Notes under the pieces: generated by a model
Database searches by the model: none
The model's input: the letters and a program-made list of their open reading frames with translations, nothing else
What the model was told of the DNA's origin: nothing
Part shown: piece by piece, positions 43,560 to 52,897 of the stretch
Numbering within the stretch: position 1 is the first letter of the stretch
Layout: each line of letters starts with the position of its first letter
Program-made: the position numbers and the translations under genes
Assembly (NCBI GenBank): GCA_020344415.1
Contig: CP070825.1
Location: 3,820,412 to 3,884,411, forward strand
Length of the DNA stretch: 64,000 bases
DNA from: Candidatus Aminicenantota bacterium
Lineage (GTDB): Bacteria > Acidobacteriota > Aminicenantia > Aminicenantales > Aminicenantaceae
Reading direction: 5' to 3'

Positions 43560-43915
43560 ATGCCGAGAGTTAAAAGAGGAACCAAAAACGCAAACGAAGA
43601 TCAAAGATTTTAAGACAAGCAAAGGGCTATTGGGGTGCGAGAAGCCATAACTACCGCACAGCTAAAGAGGCTGTAGAAAGGGCTCTTCTCTATGCTTACA
43701 GAGATAGAAGAACACGAAAAAGAGATTTCAGGCGTCTTTGGATTGTCAGGATTAAAGCTGCAGCAGAGGAGCACGGCCTCTCTTACAGCCGTTTTATACA
43801 TGGCCTCAAGGATCTGGATATCCAACTGGACAGGAAGATATTGGCCGATTTAGCTGTTAATTCTCCCCAGACTTTTCTTCGAATAGTCCAAAGGGTAAAG
43901 GATGCAGAGGCTTAA
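43560..43915 (+). CDS. rplT: 50S ribosomal protein L20, apparent -1 frameshift at codon 10
   Basis: The ATG at 43560 (AGGAGA upstream) gives [10 protein letters not shown], then frame zero runs to TAA at 43611. Shifting back one base after AAC (43587-43589) restores a complete L20: [23 protein letters not shown] and on to the TAA at 43913-43915, 118 residues in all, the usual length. The join is 43560-43589 with 43589-43915, at the run CCAAAAACGC. L20 is essential, so a missing C in the assembly or a true shift are the options. Confidence 0.85.
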
Positions 43916-44985
43916 TGGGAATGAAGACTAAAGGAAAAGCATTGAGCAATATTAAAGATTTCAAGCTCAAAATAGAAGAATACAAGGAAGCTTTCAAGAA
44001 CGCCTCCGTTAAAGTAAAAGATGAAAAATCCCTGCAGGAATTGCGAAATCTCTATCTAAGCCGGAAAAAAGGATATCTGAGAGTTCTTTTTGATGAGCTT
44101 AAGACTTTAAAGCCGACTGATAGGCCAAAGGCAGGCCAGCTGATTAATGGGCTTAAGAACTATATTCAGAAAAGGCTTCAGAGTCTCGAGAAAAGGATCA
44201 AGGTGCCCAAAAGGTTAATTAGAGAGATTGACCTTACCCTTCCTGGAAGAAATAGATATTGGGGTGCTCCGCATCCTGTTCTCCTCTTTCAAGAAGAAAT
44301 TGAAAGAATATTTTTAGCTATGGGCTTTTCCATAGAGGATGGTCCTGAGATAGAAACAGATTATTATAATTTCGAAGCATTGAATTTCCCCCCTCATCAT
44401 CCAGCTCGAGATGACTGGGATACTCTTTATATAACAGACGACTTGCTTCTTCGGACTCACACATCGCCGGTACAGATACGAGTTATGGAAAAACAGAAGC
44501 CTCCTATCAGGGTTATCAACCCTGGGAAGGTTTTCAGAAAAGAAGCGCCAGACCCGACACATCTTCCTATGTTCTTCCAGCTTGAAGGCCTTGTTGTAGA
44601 TAAAGATATAACTTTTGCTCATTTAAAGGGAACTCTGGAATTTTTTCTCAGGACTCTTTTTCTTGAAAAAATCAATATTCGGTTTCGGCCGGCTTTTTTC
44701 CCTTTTACCGAGCCCTCGGCTGAAGTTGACATCGAATGTACAGTGTGCGGGGGTAAAAATAGAGAATGTCGTGTCTGTGGTGGAGAAGGTTGGATAGAGA
44801 TTCTAGGGTCTGGCATGGTCGATCCTCAGGTTCTCAAGAATGTCAACATCGATCCTGAGCAGTATTCTGGTTTTGCTTTTGGTCTGGGAATAGACAGGAC
44901 AGCCTTGTTTGCCTACGAAATACAGGACATGAGATATTTTTACGAGAATGACTTAAGGTTTATAAGGCAGTTTGCTCAAAAATGA
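43915..44985 (+). CDS. pheS: Phenylalanyl-tRNA synthetase alpha subunit
   Basis: 356 residues. N-terminal coiled coil (about 15-100), then the class II core: HPVLLFQEEIERIFLAMGF, LLRTHTSPVQIR (motif 2 region), FFQLEGLVVD, and motif 3 FAFGLGIDRTALF. A CxxC pair (CTVCGG, CRVCGG) is inserted before motif 3. The start overlaps the rplT stop by one base (TAATG) and the stop overlaps pheT by four. It forms the alpha2-beta2 enzyme. Confidence 0.95.
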   Translation: MGMKTKGKALSNIKDFKLKIEEYKEAFKNASVKVKDEKSLQELRNLYLSRKKGYLRVLFDELKTLKPTDRPKAGQLINGLKNYIQKRLQSLEKRIKVPKRLIREIDLTLPGRNRYWGAPHPVLLFQEEIERIFLAMGFSIEDGPEIETDYYNFEALNFPPHHPARDDWDTLYITDDLLLRTHTSPVQIRVMEKQKPPIRVINPGKVFRKEAPDPTHLPMFFQLEGLVVDKDITFAHLKGTLEFFLRTLFLEKINIRFRPAFFPFTEPSAEVDIECTVCGGKNRECRVCGGEGWIEILGSGMVDPQVLKNVNIDPEQYSGFAFGLGIDRTALFAYEIQDMRYFYENDLRFIRQFAQK

Positions 44986-47042
44986 AGATAAGCTTAAATT
45001 GGATCAAGGAATACGTAAAGATTAATCTCTCTCTGCCCAAATTGATTCATAAGCTGGACATGATCGGTTTACTTGTGGAGAGTTGGGAAGAGAGTGAAGG
45101 GGATACGATTCTTGATATCGAGACCCATGCCAATCGACCTGATACTCTTGGGCATTTGGGGATTGCACGAGAGTTGGCCGCAGGATTTGGATTGCCTGTC
45201 AAGGAAAAGGAATGGCCCCTTACCGAAGTCGAACAGAACACCTTTGATATTGTCGATATTCAAATCTGGGATGAAGATCTTTGCCCTCGTTACTGCGGAA
45301 TAGTCGTCAAGGATATCCAGGTCGGTCCTTCACCAGGATGGCTCAGGAAAAGAATCGAGGCAATGGGATCAAAATCAGTTAACAACGTTGTTGATATCAC
45401 AAATTATGTTCTTTTCTCAACTGCACATCCAATCCATGCATTTGACTTGGCCAAGCTCGCTGGCGGGAAGGTCATCATCCGCCGGGCGAAAAAAGGAGAA
45501 GGTTTGAGGAGTTTAGAAGGAGAAGATATCAAGCTTTCTCCAGATATGCTGGTGATTGCTGATAAAGAGAAGCCTGTGGCCTTAGCTGGAGTTATAGGTG
45601 GAGAGGAATCGGCTGTTGAGGAAGAGACTCGTGATGTCTTTATCGAAAGTGCATATTTTGACCCTGTTTCTATCCGAAAAACTGGGAAAAAGACCGCAAT
45701 TCAAACAGATGCTTCCTATCGGTTTGAAAGGGGCGCTGATATCTCATTTCCTCCTCATGCAGCTCTTATGGCTGCCTCATTGCTGACTCAGTTTGGCGGG
45801 AAGAGTACCAAAGGGGTCATGGATGTCTATCCGAAGCCAAGAAAGAATAAGACTATCATTCTTCGCCACAATCGAATATCCAAACTCCTCGGATTGGATA
45901 TCGATGAAGACTTCACGTTTAGGACTCTTTCCAGCCTCGGATTCCAAGTAGAGAACCAGCAGCAGGGAGTTTGGCAGGTCAAAGTTCCTTTTTTCAGGAT
46001 TGATACCGAGAGGGAGGCGGATTTGATCGAAGAGGTCGCGCGCTTCTATGGATATGACAAAATCCCTTCGGACATCCCTCCTTTACAAGAGTTTGAGCCT
46101 GTTAAGGACCAGAGAAGAGCAAGGATCAATAGATTGCGCATGCTGCTCTTCCACTATGGCTTTGATGAGTTTGTCAACTTTAGTTTTTTTGACCCGGAAA
46201 AGGAGATGATCTTTCAAACCGGGAGAAAGCCCATCGAGATCAGGAATCCTATTTCACAAAAGGCGTCTCTCCTCAAGACAACTCTGCTAGGGGGGCTGCT
46301 CGAGAATGTTTTATGGAATAAGAATAGAGGAGCGGAAGGAGTTCATGCTTTTGAGATTGGCAATGTCTATTTCTGGGAGGAAGATGTAAGCCAGGAGCAG
46401 CTTACATTGACTATTGTCACAACAGGCACTATAGGTTCGACACAATGGGCAAAAGAAGGCGAGGCCACAGATTTTTTCCACCTTAAAGGAGCCTGCGAGG
46501 AACTTCTGGAACATTTGAGATATAAGTCTTTTTCTTTTCAAGAGAAAGATCATCCTTTTTTCGAAAAGGGCTATTCCCTCGCTCTGACCCTTAAGGGGGA
46601 AACGATTGGCGATCTGGGATTGCTTAAGAAAGAAGTCCTTGCTGCCTATGCTTTGAAAGAACCTGTTTGGGCAGCTGAATTGAATCTGGCCGAATTATTT
46701 GAAAAACAACCTCATTCTTTCGAGTATAAACCCGTGGTTAGATTTCCGAGCGTCAGTCGAGATGTCTCATTCATCATGGATAGGAGTATTTCTTATCGAG
46801 AAATTAAAAATGCTGTGGAAAAGCTTTCTATTCCCTACCTGGAGAAATTTGACATTTATGACCGCTTTTCAGGTGCCTCGGTTCCCAGGGGGAAAATTAG
46901 CCTATCTCTAAGATTTATTTATCATCATCCTCAGAGGACATTACTTGCTGAGGAGGTTGATAGTCTTCAGCAAAAAATTATCAAGTCTTTAAGAGCAAAA
47001 TTCAATTTTCGATTGAGGAAAGGGGGAAAAATTGACAAGTGA
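44982..47042 (+). CDS. pheT: Phenylalanyl-tRNA synthetase beta subunit, short form
   Basis: 686 residues against about 790 in the usual form. The N terminus (MKISLNWIKEYVKINLSLPK) runs directly into DIETHANRPDTLGHLGIARELAA, so the roughly 110-residue OB-fold tRNA-binding insert is missing. The B3/B4 editing region, B5 and the C-terminal ferredoxin-like anticodon domain (VVRFPSVSRDVSFI...) are present. No frameshift or stop is seen around the gap, so this looks like a natural short form. Confidence 0.93.
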   Translation: MKISLNWIKEYVKINLSLPKLIHKLDMIGLLVESWEESEGDTILDIETHANRPDTLGHLGIARELAAGFGLPVKEKEWPLTEVEQNTFDIVDIQIWDEDLCPRYCGIVVKDIQVGPSPGWLRKRIEAMGSKSVNNVVDITNYVLFSTAHPIHAFDLAKLAGGKVIIRRAKKGEGLRSLEGEDIKLSPDMLVIADKEKPVALAGVIGGEESAVEEETRDVFIESAYFDPVSIRKTGKKTAIQTDASYRFERGADISFPPHAALMAASLLTQFGGKSTKGVMDVYPKPRKNKTIILRHNRISKLLGLDIDEDFTFRTLSSLGFQVENQQQGVWQVKVPFFRIDTEREADLIEEVARFYGYDKIPSDIPPLQEFEPVKDQRRARINRLRMLLFHYGFDEFVNFSFFDPEKEMIFQTGRKPIEIRNPISQKASLLKTTLLGGLLENVLWNKNRGAEGVHAFEIGNVYFWEEDVSQEQLTLTIVTTGTIGSTQWAKEGEATDFFHLKGACEELLEHLRYKSFSFQEKDHPFFEKGYSLALTLKGETIGDLGLLKKEVLAAYALKEPVWAAELNLAELFEKQPHSFEYKPVVRFPSVSRDVSFIMDRSISYREIKNAVEKLSIPYLEKFDIYDRFSGASVPRGKISLSLRFIYHHPQRTLLAEEVDSLQQKIIKSLRAKFNFRLRKGGKIDK

Positions 47043-47292
47043 ATTAGAAAGGATTAAAATACTCGAGGGGAAAATTTCCCGGGTTGTTGATTATGTAAAC
47101 AAGGTTTTACATGAGAACGAAAAGCTTAAGCAACAGTTGAAGGAGCTGAGGGCGGAGAAGAAGGATTTTGAGGAGCAAGCAAAAAAGGCAGGAAAGTTCG
47201 GGGAGGATTTAAAGAAATACGAAAAAGAAAGAGAAGTTATTAAGGAAATGGTTGAAACAATAATTAATCAAATAGATCAACTTGGCATATGA
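47032..47292 (+). CDS. Small coiled-coil protein, ZapB-like
   Basis: 86 residues from a TTG at 47032 with AAAGGGGG before it; it overlaps the pheT end by 11 bases. Nearly the whole length is a heptad coiled coil (about 5-60) with few hydrophobic breaks. Its place directly before zapA (four-base overlap) suggests a cell-division accessory such as ZapB, but low-complexity coils cannot be assigned by sequence. Confidence 0.65.
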   Translation: MTSELERIKILEGKISRVVDYVNKVLHENEKLKQQLKELRAEKKDFEEQAKKAGKFGEDLKKYEKEREVIKEMVETIINQIDQLGI

Positions 47293-47615
47293 TAAACAAA
47301 ATTATTGAAATCGAAATCTACGGACAAAAACATAGGATAAGAGTCAAAGGAGAAGAGGATGAAAAGTATATAAGCCGGCTTACCTCTTTCGTTGATCAGA
47401 AAATGCAGGAAATCGCTACAAAATCAAAATCAGTGGATGCTTCAAAAATTGCGATTCTTGCGGCCTTAAACATCGCAGATGAATATTTTCTCTGTCAGAG
47501 AAGGCTGGATCAACTCAATGAGGTAATCAGGCATATGGAGAATGAAATAGAAAGTTTGGAGGTTAATCTTCTTAGAGATGACAATACATATAAAAATATT
47601 GGGGAAGCCAAATAA
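47289..47615 (+). CDS. zapA: Cell division protein ZapA
   Basis: 108 residues. Typical ZapA head (IEIEIYGQKHRIRVKGEEDEKYI) and KMQEIATKSKSVDASKIAILAALNIADEYF, then a C-terminal coiled coil. ZapA cross-links FtsZ filaments at midcell. It follows pheST in many bacteria, and a 6S RNA gene often follows it, as may be the case here. Confidence 0.9.
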   Translation: MINKIIEIEIYGQKHRIRVKGEEDEKYISRLTSFVDQKMQEIATKSKSVDASKIAILAALNIADEYFLCQRRLDQLNEVIRHMENEIESLEVNLLRDDNTYKNIGEAK

Positions 47616-47627
47616 TAGAGCCGAAAA

Positions 47628-47765
47628 CAATGCTCTTCGGATTATAGAATCGCTGAGGGAAACCCGAAGCATTCTAATAGCGGAAGGGAAACACGGGTTC
47701 TTGAGCTTACCTTCAGGATATTTTCTTCCGAATTTGCGCTTGAGCTTCAAGCAGGAAGAGTGATT
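47628..47765 (+). ncRNA. ssrS: Candidate 6S RNA
   Basis: The 200-base gap between zapA and rny can fold into one long rod: closing stem CTCTTC (47633-47638) with GAAGAG (47755-47760), a large unpaired centre, and an apical stem CGGAAGGGAAA (from 47681) with TTTTCTTCCG (to 47730) capped by TCTTGA/TCAGGA. A central bubble between two stems is the 6S layout, and zapA-ssrS is a known gene order. The ends are approximate and no sequence signature was verified. Confidence 0.5.
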
Positions 47766-47823
47766 ATCTTTAATCCTCCTTACTTTCATCTCCTTTGATG
47801 CACCTATTAAGGAGGTGGTCAAA

Positions 47824-49389
47824 GTGAATTCAACGGTTTTGATAGTTATTGGTGTATCAGTACTTCTGTCTTGTATCACAATTATTGTCTTAATCCTCAA
47901 AAAAACATCCGGAGCCCGCGCTATCTTTAGGGCCAAGCATGAAGCCAAAGAGATTTTAGAAAAAGCAAAGCAGGAAGAAGAGAAGACAAAGCGGGAAGCT
48001 TCCTTGGAAGCCAAAGAAAAATACCTTAACTTGAAGGCAGATTTTGAGCGGCAGACACGGGATAGAAGACGCAAACATAACGAGATGGAGAGAAGGCTTG
48101 TCCATAAAGAAGAGAATCTGGAGAGGAAGTTTCAATCCTTGGAAAGGAAAGAGAAGGATTTTGCCCAAAAGGAACGCAGCCTTTATTCAAGAGAAAGAGA
48201 AATTACTGAACAGAAGGAGAAATACGATCAACTGATCAAGCAGGAAGTGGAGGAGTTAGAAAGGGTTTCTGGCCTGACTCAGGAGGAAGCCAAAAAGGAA
48301 TTAGCAAAGAAAGTGGAGGAAGAGGCCAAACTCGAGTCTATTCAAGCGGTCAGGCGTATTGAGGAAGAAACCAGGGAGAAAGGCCAGGTCTTGGCTCGGG
48401 AAATCATCAGTCAAGCTATCCAGCGTTCTGCAGCCGAACATGTAGTGGAGACAACAGTTTCTGTAGTTGACCTCCCTTCTGACGACATGAAAGGCAGAAT
48501 AATCGGGAGGGAGGGACGTAATATTCGTTCGTTGGAAATGGCCACAGGAGTGGATATCATTGTCGATGATACTCCAGAGGCTGTTATTCTTTCTAGTTTC
48601 GATCCAATAAGGCGTGAACTGGCCCGTCTTGCCATTGAAAAATTGGTCGTCGATGGGAGAATTCATCCAGCTCGCATTGAAGAAATCGTGGAGACAGTTA
48701 AAGTGGAACTGGAAGAGAAAATCAAACAGGAAGGAGAGTCTGTAGTTCTGGAATTGAGGATTCAGGATATTAATCCTGAACTCATTAAACTACTTGGCAA
48801 GTTGAAGTACAGGACAAGTTACGGTCAAAACGCTCTCCAACATTCCAAAGAAGTGGCTTACTTATCAGCTCTGATGGCCAAGGAGCTGGGAGTTGATTCT
48901 AATATCTCCTTAAGAGCAGGCCTCTTGCATGATATCGGCAAGGCCGTGGATAGAGAAATAGAGGGGACTCATACTGAATTGAGTGTGGAACTTGCCAAAA
49001 AATATGGAGAGTCCGAAGCCGTAATTCAGGCTATTGCTTCCCATCATCGTGATGTTGATTTTCCTTCTATAGAAGCAGTATTGGTGCAATCTGCAGATAC
49101 GCTTTCGGCGGCTCGGCCTGGTGCCCGCCGTGAACTCCTGGAGGCTTACATCAAGAGATTGGAAAAATTAGAGGAAATTGCCAATTCTTATGAAGGAGTA
49201 GCGAAGGCCTTTGCTCTTCAAGCCGGCAGAGAAATCAGGATTATTGTTGAAAGCCAAAAGATCACTGATGAGAAGGCAAGCTTGGCCGCTAAAGAGATTG
49301 CAGAGAAAATAAAAGAAGAGCTGGATTATCCCGGACAGATTAAAGTTATGGTTATCCGCGAGATGAGAGCAGTAGAGTATGCCAGATAA
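47824..49389 (+). CDS. rny: Ribonuclease Y
   Basis: 521 residues from GTG 47824, with AAGGAGG eight bases upstream; GTG 47815 would overlap that site. N-terminal membrane segment (about 3-26), long coiled coil (about 35-190), KH domain with [17 protein letters not shown] domain with HSKEVAYLS and [12 protein letters not shown]. It is a membrane-bound endonuclease that starts mRNA decay. It overlaps ymdB by 11 bases, a pairing conserved in Bacillus. Confidence 0.96.
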   Translation: MNSTVLIVIGVSVLLSCITIIVLILKKTSGARAIFRAKHEAKEILEKAKQEEEKTKREASLEAKEKYLNLKADFERQTRDRRRKHNEMERRLVHKEENLERKFQSLERKEKDFAQKERSLYSREREITEQKEKYDQLIKQEVEELERVSGLTQEEAKKELAKKVEEEAKLESIQAVRRIEEETREKGQVLAREIISQAIQRSAAEHVVETTVSVVDLPSDDMKGRIIGREGRNIRSLEMATGVDIIVDDTPEAVILSSFDPIRRELARLAIEKLVVDGRIHPARIEEIVETVKVELEEKIKQEGESVVLELRIQDINPELIKLLGKLKYRTSYGQNALQHSKEVAYLSALMAKELGVDSNISLRAGLLHDIGKAVDREIEGTHTELSVELAKKYGESEAVIQAIASHHRDVDFPSIEAVLVQSADTLSAARPGARRELLEAYIKRLEKLEEIANSYEGVAKAFALQAGREIRIIVESQKITDEKASLAAKEIAEKIKEELDYPGQIKVMVIREMRAVEYAR

Positions 49390-50179
49390 GATTAGTTTCC
49401 TCTTTTTAGGGGATGTTATTGGGCGTCCGGGACGTAAGGCTTTAAAAAAATATCTGCGTTCCTTCGTTGAGAAATATTCTCCCTCTCTTGTAATTGCCAA
49501 TGGAGAGAATGCTGCCGGGGGAATAGGGATAACAGAGGAAATAGGAAGAGAACTTTTAAATCATGTTGACGTCTTAACATCGGGAAACCACATCTGGGAC
49601 AAAAGGGAGGCGGAGTCTTACCTGGATAGAGAGCCGAGATTAATCCGACCAGCAAACTACCCGCCAAAAAACCCCGGAAATGGAACCTATATTTTTGAAT
49701 CAGAGGAAGGGAAAAAGGTTGGCGTCCTGAACCTCCAAGGAAGAGTCTTTATGGATCCGATCGATTGTCCTTTCAGGGTTGCAGATGAAGAGATAAAGCG
49801 ATTGAAAGAGGCAACCTCTGTTGTGATCGTTGATTTTCATGCTGAGGCAACTTCTGAAAAACAAGCGATGGGATGGTATCTAGATGGGAAAGTTTCTGCA
49901 GTCGTAGGAACTCATACCCACGTTACTACGGCTGATGAGAGAATCCTTCCTCAGGGGACGGCTTTTATCACAGATGTGGGCATGGTTGGAGGCTTCGATT
50001 CTGTTATAGGGATTCGAAGCGAGCTGGCGATTAAGCGTTTCCTTACAGGCCGCCCTCAGCGTCTTGAACCGGCAAAAGCAGGGCTTCTTTTCTCAGCACT
50101 ATTTGTTGAAGTCGATGAAGAATCGGGGAGGGCCCTTTCTATCAAGAGAGAGATTATCAAAGAGGAAGAGAGTGGATAG
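49379..50179 (+). CDS. ymdB: YmdB-type metallophosphoesterase (TIGR00282)
   Basis: 266 residues. [29 protein letters not shown] and [11 protein letters not shown] are the metal ligands of the family, which hydrolyses cyclic nucleotides in Bacillus and affects rny-linked RNA turnover there. The start lies within the rny 3' end and the end overlaps the xseA start, so translation is coupled on both sides. Confidence 0.92.
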   Translation: MPDKISFLFLGDVIGRPGRKALKKYLRSFVEKYSPSLVIANGENAAGGIGITEEIGRELLNHVDVLTSGNHIWDKREAESYLDREPRLIRPANYPPKNPGNGTYIFESEEGKKVGVLNLQGRVFMDPIDCPFRVADEEIKRLKEATSVVIVDFHAEATSEKQAMGWYLDGKVSAVVGTHTHVTTADERILPQGTAFITDVGMVGGFDSVIGIRSELAIKRFLTGRPQRLEPAKAGLLFSALFVEVDEESGRALSIKREIIKEEESG

Positions 50180-51509
50180 AGCTAGCGAAGTCAAGCCTGA
50201 CAAGATTTATACGGTTTCCGAGATAACCCAGTTGATCAAACTGGAGTTGGAGGGCACTTTCCCCTTGTTATGGGTTGAAGGAGAGATTTCTAATTTTTAT
50301 CGTCACCATTCAGGTCATCTGTATTTCACCTTGAAAGATGCCGCATGCCAGCTTCGAACAGTTATGTTTCGTTCTGAAGCCCGGAAGGTGGCATTTGAAA
50401 TGAAGGATGGGCTTCAGGTTGTATGTCGCGGCCGAATAAATGTGTATGAACCCAGAGGTGAGTATCAGGTCGTCGCCGAGGTTGTCGAGCCAAAGGGAAA
50501 GGGAGCGCTCCAGTTGGCCTTTGAACAGCTCAAGGAGAAATTAAAGAAAGAAGGGCTCTTCGATCCCCAATTTAAAAAGAAGCTCCCCCTACTTCCCAAG
50601 AAAGTCGGAGTTATTACTTCCCCGAGAGGAGCCGCCATTATCGATATCTTAAGGACGCTGGAGAGAAGGTTTGCACGTCTCCATATCCTTATTTACCCCG
50701 TCAAAGTTCAAGGAGAGGGAGCTGCTGATGAGATAGTCGAAGGCATAGATTATCTAGGCCAACGTCCAGATATGGATGTCATTATTGTCGGCAGAGGAGG
50801 GGGCTCCATAGAGGATCTGTGGGCCTTCAATGAGGAAAAGGTCGCAAGGGCTATTTTTCGCTGTGCCATCCCTGTTATTTCAGCCGTAGGCCATGAGATA
50901 GACTTTACCATTTCTGACTTTGTTGCAGATTTCCGTGCTTCTACTCCGACTGCAGCAGCAGAGACGGTTATCGAAAAGGAGGAGTCACTCAAGGAGAGAA
51001 TCGAGAATTTGGAGAAAAGCATTATTCATCACCAGAAATATTTTATACAGGAAAATAGGCACCTAGTTTTTAGCCTTACCCATCATCGTGCTTTTCAAAA
51101 TTTTAAGGAGAAACTACTCAATCTGGAACAAAGGGTCGATGAGCTTGAGACGAAAGCCAGGGATTCCATCAGAAGTAGGCGGCAGAAGCTGACTGAAACG
51201 AGATCCCGAGTGCTTCTTATGGAAGAGAAAACAAGCAATAGCTTGAGAACAATGCTCCAAAGTTTTTACGGTAAATGGGAGACGTTTTCTGTCCAATTGC
51301 ATAACCTCAGCCCGCTGAATATACTTAAAAAAGGCTATACTCTCTGCTGGAAAAATGGCACACGCCATCTTGTCCGGCAAATAGAAGAGGTCGAAAAAGA
51401 AGCAGCGATGACTGTTTCTTTTTCTAAGGGAGAGTTTACTTGTCTAGTAAAAAAAGTCGATAGAGAGAGACTTATTGAATCTCATTTCATCAAGAATAAA
51501 AAACAGTGA
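50172..51509 (+). CDS. xseA: Exodeoxyribonuclease VII large subunit
   Basis: 445 residues from GTG 50172 (AGAGGAAGA upstream); the frame is open further 5' inside ymdB, but that part does not look like XseA. N-terminal OB fold (WVEGEISNFYRHHSGHLYFTLKD), catalytic region with GRGGGSIEDLWAFNEE and SAVGHEIDFTISDFVAD, then a long coiled coil. With XseB it degrades single-stranded DNA. Confidence 0.95.
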   Translation: MDRASEVKPDKIYTVSEITQLIKLELEGTFPLLWVEGEISNFYRHHSGHLYFTLKDAACQLRTVMFRSEARKVAFEMKDGLQVVCRGRINVYEPRGEYQVVAEVVEPKGKGALQLAFEQLKEKLKKEGLFDPQFKKKLPLLPKKVGVITSPRGAAIIDILRTLERRFARLHILIYPVKVQGEGAADEIVEGIDYLGQRPDMDVIIVGRGGGSIEDLWAFNEEKVARAIFRCAIPVISAVGHEIDFTISDFVADFRASTPTAAAETVIEKEESLKERIENLEKSIIHHQKYFIQENRHLVFSLTHHRAFQNFKEKLLNLEQRVDELETKARDSIRSRRQKLTETRSRVLLMEEKTSNSLRTMLQSFYGKWETFSVQLHNLSPLNILKKGYTLCWKNGTRHLVRQIEEVEKEAAMTVSFSKGEFTCLVKKVDRERLIESHFIKNKKQ

Positions 51510-51563
51510 GTTTAGAAAAAGATGTCAAAGAAGCATCTCTTTTTCCGTGAAAATGATTGTCCA

Positions 51564-51678
51564 CCAGGCTGGCTGATTCGTCAGCACAAAAGAAAAAGGG
51601 GACAGGCTACTTTTTTGGAAATTTTTCCTGAATTTGGTCTTTCCCTCTTAATACAAAAAAGTTGCCTGTCCCCTTTTT
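51564..51678. repeat. Palindromic GGGGACAGGCTACTTTT repeat between xseA and xseB
   Basis: Arms of about 25 bases (from 51592 and 51654-51678) pair with one mismatch and one bulged G; their sequence is almost that of 39174-39202. The left flank (AGGCTGGCTGATTCGTCAGCAC, from about 51565) matches the right end of the 17210-17339 element in inverse orientation. No coding capacity. It splits the usual xseA-xseB pair. Confidence 0.75.
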
Positions 51679-51718
51679 GGGAAGAAGATGAACTTTGAGT
51701 TAATTATAAGGAGAAAAA

Positions 51719-52009
51719 ATGACAACCCTTAGCTTTGAGAAAGCCTTGGCAGAATTAGAGAAAATAGTGGAAAAATTGGAAAAAGGCGATCTTCCTCTGA
51801 ATGAGTCGTTAGCTTTTTTCGAGAAAGGAGTGAAGCTGGCAAGATATTTAAGGGAAGAACTCGAAAAGGCTGAGAAGAAGATAGAAATTCTCCTCAAGGA
51901 TGAGAAAGGAGAAGTCAAAGAAAAGCCTTTCAAGCCCGAAGAAAAAGCTTCATCCGATGAGGAAGAGGAGCCGTCAGAGCCGGGGAAAGATGAAGATCTT
52001 CCCTTTTAG
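51719..52009 (+). CDS. xseB: Exodeoxyribonuclease VII small subunit
   Basis: 96 residues. The first 65 are canonical XseB (SFEKALAELEKIVEKLEKGDLPLNESLAFFEKGVKL). A 30-residue acidic, proline-containing tail (DEEEEPSEPGKDEDLPF) is longer than in most homologues. AAGGAG lies before the ATG. It lies six bases before the prenyl synthase gene, as in many bacteria. Confidence 0.93.
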   Translation: MTTLSFEKALAELEKIVEKLEKGDLPLNESLAFFEKGVKLARYLREELEKAEKKIEILLKDEKGEVKEKPFKPEEKASSDEEEEPSEPGKDEDLPF

Positions 52010-52015
52010 AGTTTT

Positions 52016-52897
52016 ATGAGAGTCGAAGACAAGATTTATCAGAAAAAAGAAACTGTGGATCGTGAACTGGAACGTATCCTTCCCAGCGAAGATACTATCC
52101 TTTTCAAGGCTATGAGATATGCCGTGTTATCAGGAGGCAAGAGATTTAGGCCTATACTTGTCCTTTCCTCGGGGGAATCTTTCGGTGTCTCACAAACAAT
52201 CCTCCTTCCCTTTGCCTGTGCCATAGAACTCATTCATAATTATTCGCTCATTCATGATGATCTGCCCTCGATGGATAATGATGATTTTCGTCGAGGTAGA
52301 CCTTCTTGTCATAAAGCCTATGGCGAGGCGGTTGCTCTTTTGGTCGGTGATGGACTCTTGACCCTTGCTTTTAAGGTTCTGGCACAAGCGTCACTAGAGG
52401 AAGAGCTCCTAGAGAGAAAAAATCAGATTATCTTGGAGGTTGGAAAGCTTGCAGGTATTGATGGAATGATCGCGGGACAGTTTATGGATATAACTCTTTC
52501 TCCAGAAGAGATTACAGAGGAAGAGTTCGAGGAGCTAATCTTCAAAAAAACCGCTGCACTATTTATTGCTTCGGTAAAGGTGGGGGCCATATTAGGTAAA
52601 GCCTCGCCTCCAGAGCTTAACGCTATAGTCGAATACGGGCGCAACCTTGGCCTTGCCTTTCAAATCAGAGATGACATCCTTGATTCTGCTAGTCAATCCC
52701 AAAAGCAGCAATCACCCCAGCTTAACTATGTTACTCTTTTTGGGCTCGAAAAGGCAGAGAGAAACCTAAGAAACCTTGTCAACAAGACACAAAAAACGCT
52801 GGATGAGGCCTCCCTGGAATCTGATGAGCTTCGCTATTTGGCCTCAAAGTTATTAGATATTGGAAGTGAGAGTAGAGATGAGCAAAATTCTAGATGA
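52016..52897 (+). CDS. ispA: Polyprenyl synthase (farnesyl/geranylgeranyl diphosphate synthase)
   Basis: 293 residues. GGKRFRP, first aspartate-rich motif DDLPSMDND, GMIAGQ and the second motif DDILD are in place. It condenses IPP with allylic diphosphates. The small residues before the first DDxxD fit a C15-C20 product but the exact length cannot be read. The end overlaps dxs by 20 bases, so the product is tied to the MEP pathway. Confidence 0.92.
   Translation: MRVEDKIYQKKETVDRELERILPSEDTILFKAMRYAVLSGGKRFRPILVLSSGESFGVSQTILLPFACAIELIHNYSLIHDDLPSMDNDDFRRGRPSCHKAYGEAVALLVGDGLLTLAFKVLAQASLEEELLERKNQIILEVGKLAGIDGMIAGQFMDITLSPEEITEEEFEELIFKKTAALFIASVKVGAILGKASPPELNAIVEYGRNLGLAFQIRDDILDSASQSQKQQSPQLNYVTLFGLEKAERNLRNLVNKTQKTLDEASLESDELRYLASKLLDIGSESRDEQNSR

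Noticed and set aside
7953..47292. General recoding of UGA in this genome
   Set aside because: Several genes end in TGA within ATGA overlaps or directly before a well-supported start (7953, 11448, 30445, 47292), so UGA is a working stop.
50064..50171. N-terminal extension of xseA
   Set aside because: The extra residues overlap ymdB and do not resemble XseA; GTG 50172 has a good ribosome site.
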